DNA of 64,000 bases from Tubiluchus corallicola (Eukaryota > Priapulida > Priapulimorpha > Priapulimorphida > Tubiluchidae), in NCBI GenBank assembly GCA_030141605.1, contig JAQGDQ010000419.1:139168-203167 (forward strand), given 5' to 3'. A program made the translations under genes and the position numbers. Shown in pieces: positions 43,523 through 55,400 of the stretch. The first letter of the stretch is position 1. Each line of letters starts with the position of its first letter. Below the pieces are notes generated by a model. The model was not told where the DNA came from, did no database searches, and was given only the letters and a program-made list of their open reading frames with translations.

Positions 43523-44046
43523 TTAACAGTGATACTGTTATATGGATAATATTGACAACAATACTGTGCAATATTGAATGGTTGCCAATATTAATGGACA
43601 TTTGTAGACGATATTGAAGATTGCGCAATATTGCATTCATGTATCGCCTGTGGTAGAAGGAAACAGTCGCGTAATATTACTGTCAATGTTACTCTGGAAT
43701 ATTGACCTATTGTAGAATGCCGATATTATTGCGGATGTGTATACTTCCTTTAAAGATACAACATATTTGAAAATATTGCTAAATTATTTCATTTTTTAAC
43801 TCTTCATTCGTTTATTTTTGTTTATTTTTCAAGATTCCGGAAAAATCATTTGACAAAGACATTATAATGCGCACGTTAATCAAACTGAGTTAAGTATCTA
43901 ATTATGGAATTCTTCTCTCGCTCGTACTGTTAGCTGCCACATCTGACAACGCCTAATATTTATTTAGTTTCATCCTACACTTCATTCTGCAAACTGTACA
44001 ACTGTAAAAGAGTGGAAGCATCCATAAATGTTAGCTAGCCATATAA
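43523..44046. other. Gap between the duplication and the LRR gene
   Basis: Contains repeated AATATTG(A/C) words (43520-43760), short inverted and direct AT-rich motifs. No gene. Confidence 0.5.
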
Positions 44047-44291
44047 TTATAGGCCTACAGTAAGAAAAATTCCAAATAAACAGAGGCAAGCATTCAGAAT
44101 TTTTAAAACTTGAACAGCGCTAGAGTGAAAGACAGGAAGTTGATTGGCTGGATTCTCAGGATCACAAAACAGTGACAGTGGCATTTCGTCCGAGTCATGT
44201 CTATAATTTGGTACTCCACAATCAAATACTGAAGCAACCCACCATTCCGACTTCAACCATTTCATGCTACAGTTACAGTGCAGGGGGCTAG
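44047..44291 (-). CDS. Last exon of a leucine-rich-repeat protein (LRR C-terminal cap and hydrophobic tail)
   Basis: After acceptor TTTTCAG the frame reads SPLHCNCSMKWLKSEWWVAS, then FDCGVPNYRHDSDEMPLSLF and CDPENPANQL. The C-x-C...W...C...C spacing is that of the LRRCT cap. It ends in a hydrophobic segment (VLKILNACLCLFGIFLTVGL-stop), suggesting a membrane or GPI-anchored ectoprotein. Its phase (2 bases in) fits the donor of the LRR exon at 45117. Confidence 0.7.
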
Positions 44292-45116
44292 CTGAAAATG
44301 CGAAATTAAACGTTCAAATAGTTTATTTCTTCATCAACAATGCGCAAAACATTTAATTTACAAAATTTCAGCATTACTTTCTGACTTTTTATCACCACCT
44401 CTCAAGTTCTGTCAACATATTGACTAATGACGACTAATTAAATAGAGATTATGACGGCGGGCTTTACTTTCTTACTGGTTCTCTGTTCTTTATTTAAACC
44501 ACTATTACTTCAACAATTCCCAAACTAGTACTCCTAGCTGAGCGGTGAGGTAGTAGTATACAGATATTAGTAGTTTAGAAACTGAATCAGTTTCTCATAG
44601 GTACTTTTACAGGGCGTACCTTGAGACAAAAGATGTGGGTTCGAATCACGAGTGGTATCTTAAGTGTCGGTCTTGAGTTACTGTTATTGCGTTTAGCTAA
44701 CAAAGTGTGAGCTATTCATAACAATTTTACTATTTAAATACTTCTTAAACGTTCACAAAAAAAAACGCACTCCAAGATACATATTTTTGTGTATAAAGAA
44801 CGATCAAAATTTAATGAACAAATTTGTGATGATTAAAAGATAATTTCCAAAATCAATCAGAATGCTGCACTCCCTTTTGGTTTAAAATTAAAAGTATTTT
44901 CAAGGGCAGTCTCTCAGGAAACAAGATTATACTTAATCACTAGAGTGTAGCTGTTTTTCAGTAGAGCGTACCTAAATCATGTTATACTTTAAACAACAAA
45001 CCTTCAAATTGTTGCAAAACTAACAAAATTATTAAGTGAAGAGTGTCACTAAAGACAGATGTGACATTCGATTTTCTTTTTTGTACGTTTGAGTGATTAA
45101 GCCTATTCATGCTTAC

Positions 45117-45358
45117 TTTTTAAATTTAATACTATATCTGTGGGATATCGTCTTTGATGAAGTAATGGCTTTTGCATAAATTGAATACTTGTCTCAATGA
45201 AGATGATTGATGCAATTTTATAATTGTTGGATAGGTCCAGGTCAGCATTTACTAACTGTTTACAATCCATGATAATTATCTGTTTTACGTAATTCATTTC
45301 GTAAAAAGCTCTTGGATGAATCGTCCTTAACTTGTCATTGTGAGAAATCGTGATGCTT
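45117..45358 (-). CDS. LRR exon upstream of the LRRCT exon
   Basis: Reads TSITISHNDKLRTIHPRAFY, then EMNYVKQIIIMDCKQLVNAD and LDLSNNYKIASI, LRR-like with the irregular style of glycoprotein-hormone-receptor-type repeats. Donor GTAAGC (45111-45116), phase 1, joins to SPLHCNC of the next exon. The upstream boundary is unclear: either an acceptor ATATCAG at about 45359 or a frameshift. Confidence 0.6.
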
Positions 45359-45497
45359 GTTCTGATATGATAGTCAGTTCAGCCACATCTTTTTTATCAA
45401 GAAATTTTGCAGGTAGGTCCCTCGACTTGTAATTCAAAATTTTCAGCATCTGCACACCGCAGGCAAGGCATTCCAAATCAAAATTAGTTTTGCCTTG
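45359..45497 (-). pseudogene. LRR N-terminal part in a different frame (possible frameshift)
   Basis: Reads GKTNFDLECLACGVQMLKIL, then NYKSRDLPAKFLDKKDVAEL and a TAA soon after. It looks like an LRR N-cap and first repeat, directly abutting the next LRR frame. A stop lies upstream and no signal peptide is joined. The gene may be broken here, or a micro-intron or sequencing error may be involved. Confidence 0.4.
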
Positions 45498-47450
45498 AAT
45501 AGTTGTGCTTCAAGCTCACCACATACGACATTGCATTCGCCAAGTGGAGACCGGGCCTTTGAATTCCAAGATCTGCATTCTGCCATGGACACATCGCATG
45601 GATAATATGATATACTTATCGGCGTTACTGGATGCGGTGTTAATGTGCTTGTTGTTTATGTGCTTAGCCTACGGGCTAACAGCTATAACCTATATGAAAG
45701 CATTTCAGAAAGTAGATACGTCATTTATAAGTTTAATAGCCACACAATTACAAGAGCTGTTAGTAATTAATTAAGTAAAAGTGTAATTGAAAAGGTTTGT
45801 AACTTGGTTTTTGAATAGCGGGTGTGCGAAAGGGTGGGACAACTTGGCTATGATGTGTTTGATGTTGATGTTAAGCTAGAAAAATAGAAAGAGTGATGAA
45901 GAAGCTACCGAAAGAAATACGAAAGTGTTTGAGTCACGGGAACGCAAAAGTATAAATAATTTGTTCTGTAAGCTATAATTCAGCAATTATTAATATACTA
46001 CAGATTTAATTTAAGTAATTAAAACACCCAATTATTGCTTCAATCTTGCGCAGACGTTCTTTTGCTTCACTCATACTTGCACTGAGTGGGTGATCATGCA
46101 AGTTTAATAAACCATCTAGTTTTAACACTGTTAATGCTCACTTGGATTTAGTTATGTTATTAGAATGTTAATGTCTAGATTAATGACGTTGCAAACCCAG
46201 CATTAGTTAAATTTTGATACCAAACTTGGAAGGCAGCAAAGGTGAAAAAGTTGTGATGTAACCTGGGATTGAACCACCGCATCTTCCGTCTATAAGAAAG
46301 ATGGAGAAAATTAGATGCTATGATGTATGTCATGTAAGCAGAATGTAAATCCAGCTACACTTGTTCTCATCCCTATCTGTTAAGTTTGGTATCAAAATTC
46401 AATTAATTTTCGGTCTGTGAAATCTTCATTTTAGATTACTGGGATATTGCTTTTTCCCTAGCAAGTACTATTATTCTGATTAATAAAAGGGAAAAGAAAA
46501 ACGTTCAGTATAAATGATGTTGATTAAAATAGCTTAGATTGCCTACGTATTAAACAGTACTTATACATAATCTTTATTTATTTAAGTGGATTAACAAAGC
46601 AGTTATAACTAATAAAAGTCTCTCCACAGTGCAGGTGCTAGTCAGTCAGTGCATTAAAATACTAGTGCTACTATAACAATCGATAAGATTTTTAAAGCAA
46701 ATAGCATCAATGAGGCATAGGTATATCAAATGGACATACATATTTCAATTAGGCATAAGTATATCACCTGGGCAATAAACAATGCAGTAAATCATCTTAA
46801 TTAAAAACTAGATGAATTCACATCAAAAGAAGTGCAAGCTCTCATCTGCAAGAACAATAGAAATATGTGCTATTACAGTTGCTAGACTCAATACTTATTT
46901 TACTTAAACCTTTTGGTTGATTTTAGAAAACTTCAAACTTTGGTAAATAGAGGCTCATTATTGCAAGAGGTCAATAAATTCATTACATAAATGATTAAAA
47001 TTTACAATTTGCTCATAACTAACTAACGAAATTGTTAGAAGCAGTTCATTCGGGAAATATTGCATTCGTTTCCGTAACGTGTGTTACGATACATGGCATG
47101 CGACGTCATGATCATGTGACTGAACTACAGAGTGGTATTAAAATGACGAAAGCTAATTTACTTGAATTTGCATCAATTACATCAATTGAATTTACGTAAC
47201 GTATTGTGTTAGATAGAATGTTATTTAAAGATAGTGAAAAGTAACTATAAAGTCTGTTTGGTACAGAAAATCTATTATTTTATGGTGAACATTTTATAAT
47301 AAATATAAATATTTAATGTGAAAGTTAATAGTGTGACACAAGTTACATGATATGGCAAATTCAACTAAATCAGCTGACATTGGTAAGGTTACGATTCCAC
47401 TATTAAGAGAAAAACTATGTGAATCATTCCCGAATCAAATGACTATAAAT
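45498..47450. other. Intergenic, apart from the small MITE
   Basis: AT-rich. A plus-strand ORF at 45505-45774 has a hydrophobic stretch but no family resemblance. Nothing else is resolved. Confidence 0.45.
46209..46400. mobile_element. Small MITE candidate
   Basis: Inverted ends AAATTTTGATACCAAACTT (46209) and AAGTTTGGTATCAAAATTC (46382-46400), about 190 bp apart. Internally the reverse strand has GGTTCAATCCC, a tRNA B-box-like word, but no matching A box. Confidence 0.6.
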
Positions 47451-50190
47451 GTTTTTTTTAGATTTAATACTTTATTTCAAACTTCGCAAAGCTCATAAAC
47501 ACATCACAAATTAATACAAATAATACAATAAATCATGAAACACAACAATAACACAAATAACAATTAACTATATAACAAACTACGCCAATGACATCTAATT
47601 ACAGAAGAAAATTTTACATCACTGTTTAAAATGTTTTTGCACATAAAATTTTCACTGTTATTCAGCCTGACATATAAACTGTATGCACATTTTCTGTGAA
47701 TGACATCAAAATAAATAATATTAAGTCTAGTAGAAATATATCTTGCGCTCGTATCATATGAAAAGTTAAACAGCTTCCGTTTTGATACATTATATGCAAC
47801 CTTGAGTTTGCTAATATTGTAAGAATAAAAATGTCTCCAAGTGGACATACAATAAAAAGTAGTGCAGTAAGCATTAAACAATTGTCTCTTCACGTTAACT
47901 GAACAGTGAGTAAATTTCCTGAGTAATTTATCTGCTCTACCATAGTAAATTGAACATTGTCGTAATATATCTAAATCATCTCTATTGTCATCTGATAAAA
48001 TATGTCCCAGATATTTTTCCTTTTTACTAGGTACAAAACTTTTACACTGCAAAGTAACAGACCCAAAAGTAAACTGCTGCATGTGGGCGGAGCGAAACGT
48101 GACAAGTTTAGTCTTATTCAAATTACAAGGATATCATACCTGTATTCTTTAGCAAATTTATTAAAAATATCTAGCAGTCTCTGCAAAGCCGTCGAGGTTG
48201 TTGCTAAAAGACATATGTCATCAGCGTACATCAAGTGATTAATGCAGGCTTAAGCAATATGACAACCAACACCAGAGTTAGTAAGTGCAGCACTAAGATT
48301 TTTAAAAGTTAGAAGTTTAGAAGTTAAATAACAGTGGAGACATTTTTCCACCTTGACGAATTCCGTTACCTACTGCAAAACTATCAGAGTTAAATTTACC
48401 CCCATCTAACCAACATACGTTGTTCCGTGTAATAAAAAAGCAAAAGTCTAATTACTACATTTGGTAGGTTAGTATTGACAAGGTTTAGGAACAGTTTGAG
48501 ATAGTTTACTCTATCGAACGCTTTTGATGCATCAATAAACAGAATATGTACAGTGCTTTGTCGACTAATGTAATAGTCAAGCACCTCTTTTAAAGTATGG
48601 TTTTAAGTTTTCAACAAAACCAAACTGGTTTGGCGTGGTACTCAAACAAGAACTGTAACGATTTAGAAGCAGTATTTCTATAACTTTGCTTCCTACAGAT
48701 GAAAGAGCAATAGGCCTATAGTTGTTCTTGTCTGTAATATCCCCATTTGACTCACCAACTTGTGGAGAAAGAGGAAGTTTAGAATTGGTTTCTTTTTTAA
48801 TAGATGTCCAAAATTCATAAGGGTTACAATGCATAAGTTTATAAGCCAACTTATCAGCAATAATACGTTTCTCATTGCGTTTGCACTCACGCAATGCGCG
48901 TTTAAACAATGCTCGAGAATGGCGCATTTCATCAGCTAAGTAACCATTTCGTGGCTTACCATTTATACGCCATGCAAGGAAACACTGGCGGGAATATTTA
49001 TGACTATCTGCAACGTAGTCATTCCAACCAGGTATCCTCTTACCCTGACAGTTATTAGACCCAGGTTGCTTCCCTGGAAAACTGATAGTGGCTGAAACTT
49101 TTAGAATGTCAGTTATGTGTTCATACAGTTTAGTTAGGTTATTTTGGTGTTGTTCGTTTTCACAGTACACATTATTACAAAGTAGAGCGTCGTACGGCAT
49201 CGCTATACCTAGTAAAGCAGTATGTGTACAGTGCCGGTAATTGAATAACTGACCTTCATTGGCGTTATCCCAGTCAAAATTATATCTATGCTGCCTAGGT
49301 TTATAAAAGATTACATTGTCAGTATTTAGCAAATCATCTACTGTAATAACACTATCATTAATAGGACAGGCCAGCACAAGGTCAACATTGATCTGAGCAC
49401 CTATAGGCATATGATCACAGTTAGTTAAATTGTAATCAACATATATATTACTAACAATGACATGCATTGTTTCAGTACAAATTATGTGGTCTAACCAAGA
49501 GCAAGTTTGATGTGCAGCACTCACATATGTAAAGGTATCAGCTGGCAAGCTGAGCACATCAGAAATATTATACTTATTAGCTGAGCACAATGATTCCAGT
49601 TCTCTATAAAACTGTCTTGTTATGTGTGAATTAAAATCTCCTATGCAACATACGTAACCAGTGGCTGACATGAAAGTGTCTAATTTTCCTAAACACCCTC
49701 TAAAATCATCTAGATTGTCATCACATTCATATGGAAAGTATATTCACAAACAAAATTGGCATCAGTTTATCAGGCAGGTGAGCTGAAAAACCTAAAATAT
49801 TAAAGTCATTTTCATGTGTAATAATCTTATATTCACCCCGGAAGTGTTTTTCTCCAGAGCACAGCTAAGCCACCCGGCGGTCGTCCTTTCAGAAGTCCAT
49901 CAGACAGATCTGTAGGTGAGATCCCTCTTCCATGAAAATCTGGATCAACTGTTGCCAAATAGTCAAGTTCTTGAACTGGAGCATCGTTTCTTGAAGAAAC
50001 ACGATGTCACTGCGAATACAGAGTTCTTTTAACACAACTAGTGATTCCGGATTTTTGATCGAATTACAATTGTAGCTCACTATCCTAAGTGAGGATATTT
50101 GGGTGCAGTTTTGCTCCATAAATGGTTTACTCGTTATTCGAGCCAGCGTTACTGCGTACTTATAATGAGACATACTTTTTAAGTACTCTC
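47451..50190 (-). mobile_element. APE-type non-LTR retrotransposon (LINE), decayed
   Basis: Minus strand, 5' to 3': endonuclease start LRIVSYNCNSIKNPESLVVL and DIVFLQETM; KGRPPGGLAVLWRKTLPG; CCIGDFNSHITRQFY; YNLTNCDHMPIGAQI. Then RT: NNYRPIALSSVGSKVIEILL, FIDASKAFDRVNYLKLF, GNGIRQGGKMSPLLFNF, LMYADDICLLATT (YADD intact), and the C-terminal region LNKTKLVTFRSAHMQQF. At least four frame changes or stops. Near the 3' end AATAAA is followed by a short A-run (47451-47470). Confidence 0.9.
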
Positions 50191-50264
50191 CCCTCTCTCT
50201 CCCCCCTCTCTCTCTCCCCCTCTCTCTCTCCCCCTCTCTCCCCCTCTTTCTCTCTCTCTCTCTA
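50190..50264. repeat. CT-rich (CTCTCCC)n microsatellite
   Basis: Pyrimidine tract of CTCT and CCCC runs on the plus strand at the 5' edge of the LINE. It gives the Arg/Glu/Gly-rich start of the long ORF there, which is not real coding sequence. Confidence 0.92.
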
Positions 50265-50272
50265 GAGCAAAA

Positions 50273-50376
50273 TTGCACGTGTGACTAGCTTGGCAACTTA
50301 TCTCGTAACTTATAGCAACTCTCGCTGAGCTTACCATAAGTCGCGAGATAAGTTGCTAAGCCAGTCACAAGTGCAA
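50273..50376. repeat. 33-nt inverted repeat with 38-nt loop
   Basis: TTGCACGTGTGACTAGCTTG... at 50273-50305 and its reverse complement with three mismatches at 50344-50376 (CGAGATAAGTTGCTAAGCCA...). Next to the CT tract and the LINE 5' end. Could be a hairpin, a tiny palindromic MITE or a target-site rearrangement. Confidence 0.8.
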
Positions 50377-52065
50377 CATAAACAGAAAAAAACTGTGGTA
50401 TAATAAATTCTTATTCTTCAGTCTGTAAAGCCGGTAAAGATCAGTAGGCGATGATTTGAAAAAGTTTTGCAGCTACCCATTGTTGTGAAACATCTCTTGC
50501 AATAATGTGGTTTTTGCTTGTCCATAGATGCGATTCCAAGTCTTGCGCATTAAGTTTGCTAAACTTTCTCTTGCTTTTCATTGAAACATGCGGATTTTGA
50601 ATATTCTATCCAAACAATTCTGGTCAAACTTCGCCAAGCGTTTGTGACTCACATGTCTAGTCAATAACAATATACTTAATCGCTCGTACCTTGGAAAAGC
50701 ATTTGTTAACGACATCATAAAAGTGTCAACTTTACTTGTGAGTCAATCAGAGTATAAATTTCTTCAATACTTAAAGATTGAACTTAATAAATTACCAGTA
50801 ACATCTGACAACAAATTAATATCCTTACAAAACCGAACTAACACACATTTAAACAAAATTGGTAATTCGATGAGAGCCAATAAATTTTCGGTTAATTACT
50901 GTTAAGTTTATGTTAATTAGCAATAAACTGTCACCATAAGATCATGCAGCCCTTAAAATTAAAATGTGTATTAAACCTATAATACAAAATTAATCTATTA
51001 TCTCAAAGTCACCAAAAATATGATATTTTGTGACTGGTCATGATAATATTTCCTCATGTAAAAATTGTCTTTTTATACTGTAATGGTCCGTGCATGCAGG
51101 GGCAGACCATAGGGGTCAATTAATGGTAGTCGCTGTTAAGTTCGATCAGTTCCTTGGCCGAGCTGGGAGTACTAACCGAATGCCCACTAAAGGAAACAGA
51201 CAGTAGCTGAGTGAACACAGACTCTACGGGGGCTCTACCTAAATGGATTTTGTGGTGTGATGGATGAAAATCAGGCTTTTTATCTATACCTCAAAAATCA
51301 AACTGTAACCAGTCGAATAAATAACAAAATATTAAGTTTAATCACACAATAAGAATATCAAACAGTCGTGAAATTTAGCTATTTGCAAAAAATGGAAATT
51401 AGTTGGTTTGAAGAAACCAAAAAACCTGAAATTTAGTTTTAAGATTTTATTCTGAAATGCCTACATGAACAGTGAAGTAGTGTCGTGTTGAAAATCAGAA
51501 AACCAAGTGACCAGAACTACAAGTGAAATCATTTAGGTGTGAAAACAGGTTTAGAGATTATGCATTCATAAAGACTGTAGAAGCCAATAAAAATTTAAAC
51601 AGTAAAGAGAAAGCTTCAACAATTTTAACAAGAGCACCTGAAGGTGGCAGCACTATCCAAAACTAAAAAAGTATGATGACATTAGGTTAAATATACAACA
51701 TAAATTTAAATTTAGAATAACTAAAATGATTTTCTTTTGTCCATTAGTAATAAGCAAAAGTGAATCCGAAAACGCTACTAAACAGCATGGCATGAAGTAA
51801 ATGCAATGACAAAAATATACAAAAATCATACAGTGTTCCTGACTACTTAAAGGATTCCTACTTAGACTGCCAGCCACCCCAAAACGCGTATGCTAGCATA
51901 ATATCTTCTCCAGATGGACGTAGTTTGTAGTCATAGTCCTTTAGAACGACTAAAGCATAGTTCAGACTTCACCCAATGGGTTCACGACCCCCCACAGTAA
52001 CGACTTAAAAAGTTTGAGAGAAACGTAGTTAGAGTAATAAAGTATTTAAGTAATAATTTACCGTC
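50377..52065. other. Intergenic between the LINE and copy B of the duplication
   Basis: No confident gene. A short minus-strand frame at 51862-51960 (YALVVLKDYDYKLRPSGEDI, then AFWGGWQSK-stop) looks protein-like but is isolated. Confidence 0.45.
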
Positions 52066-52265
52066 AGTTTGCACAACTTTCAAACTGTTACCCAACAATT
52101 ACAATTTTTGAATTCATGTGTGGACAATGAACAATGCAGTTCTAAAATATAAAAAATGTCCTTTCAATAATAATTATTATTGATTTCTATCACCTTTGTT
52201 GGCTAATACTACCCATAATTATTATGCTATTATTTTTGCTGAAAGTAAACAACCGCGAATGGCTC

Positions 52266-52437
52266 ATGGCTCATAATATAGCAACTGTGTTCGTCTTATA
52301 CTGCACCTCATGGCTTGTATTTGTTACTAGTGAATCAAGAGACAAGACCTCTGGAAATCTGATGTATAATGCTGCGTTAAGTTCGAAAAACGAGGAAGAA
52401 CCATATTTCAGCTCTATTGAGAGTTCTCTCAACAAAG
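52266..52437 (+). CDS. Protease B exon 1 (signal peptide and propeptide)
   Basis: MAHNIATVFVLYCTSWLVFV hydrophobic leader followed by a charged propeptide; donor GTTAGT, phase 1. Same length as copy A. Confidence 0.8.
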
Positions 52438-55400
52438 GTTAGTCAAAAAAGTCTAAACAAGAATTAACAAATTCCGTAATTATATTTACATCAGCTGAAA
52501 CAAAATGCATTAACTGTAGCGTAAGAGTCAGAAATGCACTTTTTTCATCAGGTTTGTAATAAATTATATTTTCTGTTAATTCAAAATTTATTTTAGTACT
52601 GATATGAAGATATCAGTGCTATAAACAGTATTGGCATGTAGTATTAATATGTACTAGCTAAACCCCGTAAAAGAATTTTGCGCATAATTTCAGTGAAACA
52701 ACCTACGCCACACCACACCAACCTGCCATTCCACTCAAAATACACCGTACCACCCACACCACACCATAACACGACAGCACTCATACCACAGCACACCACC
52801 CACTCAACACACCACACCCACCACACCACATTATACCACACCAACCCACCACACCACTCACAGCACACCGCCCACACCACACTACACCATACCAGTACAC
52901 CACACCACCCACAACAAACCACATCCACCAAACTACACCAACACCACCCACACCTCACTGCCTACACCCTACCACCCCACCAGATTATCCATGCCACATC
53001 ACCCACACCACACCACTCAGATCTCACTAAAACCACACAAACCACACCATCCACAGCACAGCACAACACCTTCACCACACCACACAACACCCACCACATC
53101 ACACGGTGATCATGATGTTGATGGCGATAATGATGCCAATGATGATGACACCTACAGCACCAGCACCAACCGTACAGTATCACAGTGAAAGCATTCAGAA
53201 CATTTTGCACAATGTCGAAACTGTGTACTATAATAAATGCTTTTAGTCTGCCTACCAATGACAATAATGACATTCTACATTGTTTTGTTTGCTGCTTCTC
53301 AGATGATAATAGGCTAACACAACTTACTTACATGTAAAATCTATAACGCTATAGAACGGCGGGTGAGAACAATGCCTGGAACAGCCACGAAGTTTCTTAA
53401 ACTCAAAGACAATGGTGTTCCAAATAGCATACAGCGCAGAGGGTTGAAAAAGAACTTTGAAATACACCTTCCCGTTTTGTCTAGTGGACATCTCTCCTAA
53501 GGGAACGTTCAACCATTTGTAGACAGTTTTTGTGCTTTCTGTGAATGTTTTTTCCCCACATGTCCAAACAGTTGCAGAAGTTGAGCATTTCTAGAGACTG
53601 TTTGAGCACTTTTCTGCAAAATTTATGTGGTTGGGTCCGAAAAAACGCCCGTCACGGAACGCCGTGGCCTTTCCGCGAAATCTAAGTTTTACACCCACCG
53701 TTGATTGGGCTATTTAATCATTACCATCACCACCCGCACCACCCGTGGCCCATTCCGTATCTCTAGAAATAAGAGGTATAATTTTTGCAAAAAACGGGCA
53801 AAAAAGGCCGTTTTTGGTGTTTTTTCGGCCCCCGTTACTCCCGGTGGCCCAGATACGAAAAATAAACCCCCGGGTGTGAACCTATGTGTAGAGAGCTTTC
53901 ATTTGACGTATAAACCGTCGAGAATGGTGCCGTCGTCGGAGCTGTAGCTACCACCGAAATTCATATATATACGATAATTTGGCGACATCTATTGACAAAA
54001 ACAAGAAGCATTATATTCTATAGTTCCACCTTGAGCAATAAATTGAAACATCACTTAAAATCTAAATAACTATCTCTTTCCTGTGATGTTAAAACTATCT
54101 TTTCCTATTATTTCTGACACTGGGATTACTCTGTGATAATGTTGTTTTGAATTTACTGACTAATCAATTTTTAGTGAAGCCATTTCCATAGTTTTTGCTA
54201 ATGACAATGCAAGTTCATTTTAGCAGAACAGATTTCACCAGAATCAAGGATTATTGGTGGAGAAGATGCCGCTGATGGAGAATTTCCCTTTATGGTATAA
54301 ACTTCGGTTTCTTATTGATTAAACAAAGTTTTATAAGTAAACCTATATTAATAGGCTCAAAACAGGTAAAAAGACGACAGATGCTTTTTTGTACTAATAC
54401 GGACGACACAAGCAGCGGCATTATTTGATTGTATCTGCATTTTAAATGAGTAAAAGATTAATCACTTTCATTTCGTAACAAATTATGGTGAAATTGTGTA
54501 TGCCTTGAGGAAGAATAAGCTTTTTGTAATCTAGTGTCAGGTTTTGATGGGCGAGAAACCTCAGGAAGTGGTCCTGGTGGAAGTAGCAAACCTTCCGTGG
54601 GGGGACATCTCAACCTATCGTCTTTATGGAAGACAATTGGGACAAGATAGGCTCCCAAACCTACAAAAGTAATCAAATAATGAATGTACTAATGTTACTA
54701 TAAACTGGCAAGGCTGTGCAAAACATTTGTGACATTCGTTGCATATATGGGAGCTGTTTTAAGGAATAAACAACGTTGTCGTCCTACTCGCGACTGTCAT
54801 TGTCGCTGCCATCGCACTATCCGTCATTGCGACCATTAGCGGTACAACAGCTTTTTGTGCAATGAGAAGGACGTTATTTATAACGCCACTATTTTACTCT
54901 TTGTTATTATAACTTCGTCATCATTATCACTGCTGTTCGTTATCAACTTGGTTATCCCTATTTTCGCTGTTTTTGTTTCAAATAATCATCATTCTTATCG
55001 TCGTTGCTTTTGTTAAGAGACGACAAGCTGACTTAAGCACTACACTAAACCACAAAATTAATGGATTATAGAGTTTGTGAATTTTACTTTTACTGTTTGT
55101 ACCTTTCTGCCCCTCAGTCTTCACATACTTTCAACTGCACTTACCGGACCAGATCATTAAAGGAAAAGTCAAGTTTCAAACAACATGAAGTGCAGTTAAA
55201 ATACAACTAAAATATGGTAATTACTGCAGAATACACGAACATATAAGTTGTTGCTTAAAATAACGAAAGAAATTTACAATTCTTACTTCCGGCCAAACGA
55301 AATAAGCTGTTGACATACTTGAAAATTAGTTTTACGTAAGCTGGCCAACATGAAAATGCGCTGCAGGCCATCTCGCTATCTGACGACTATTAGTAGCGAT

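Noticed and set aside
44530-44670. tRNA or tRNA-derived SINE (TAGCTGAGCGGTGAGG and GGTTCGAATCAC)
   Set aside because: A-box-like and B-box-like words are present but about 100 nt apart, and no cloverleaf can be drawn. Possibly an old SINE, not supportable.
45505-45774. Plus-strand ORF with a hydrophobic leader-like stretch (YLSALLDAVLMCLLFMCLAY)
   Set aside because: Overlaps antisense to the region upstream of the LRR gene; no mature domain follows and no donor joins to another exon.
49889-50278. Arg/Glu/Gly-rich N-terminus of the 129-codon minus-strand ORF
   Set aside because: The first part is the CT microsatellite; only the part from LRIVSYNCNSIKN onward is LINE endonuclease.
52644-53109. 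ORFs of 143 and 104 codons, His/Thr/Pro-rich on plus and Cys/Trp/Val-rich on minus
   Set aside because: Pure read-through of the CCACAC simple-sequence array; the A copy breaks the same frames.
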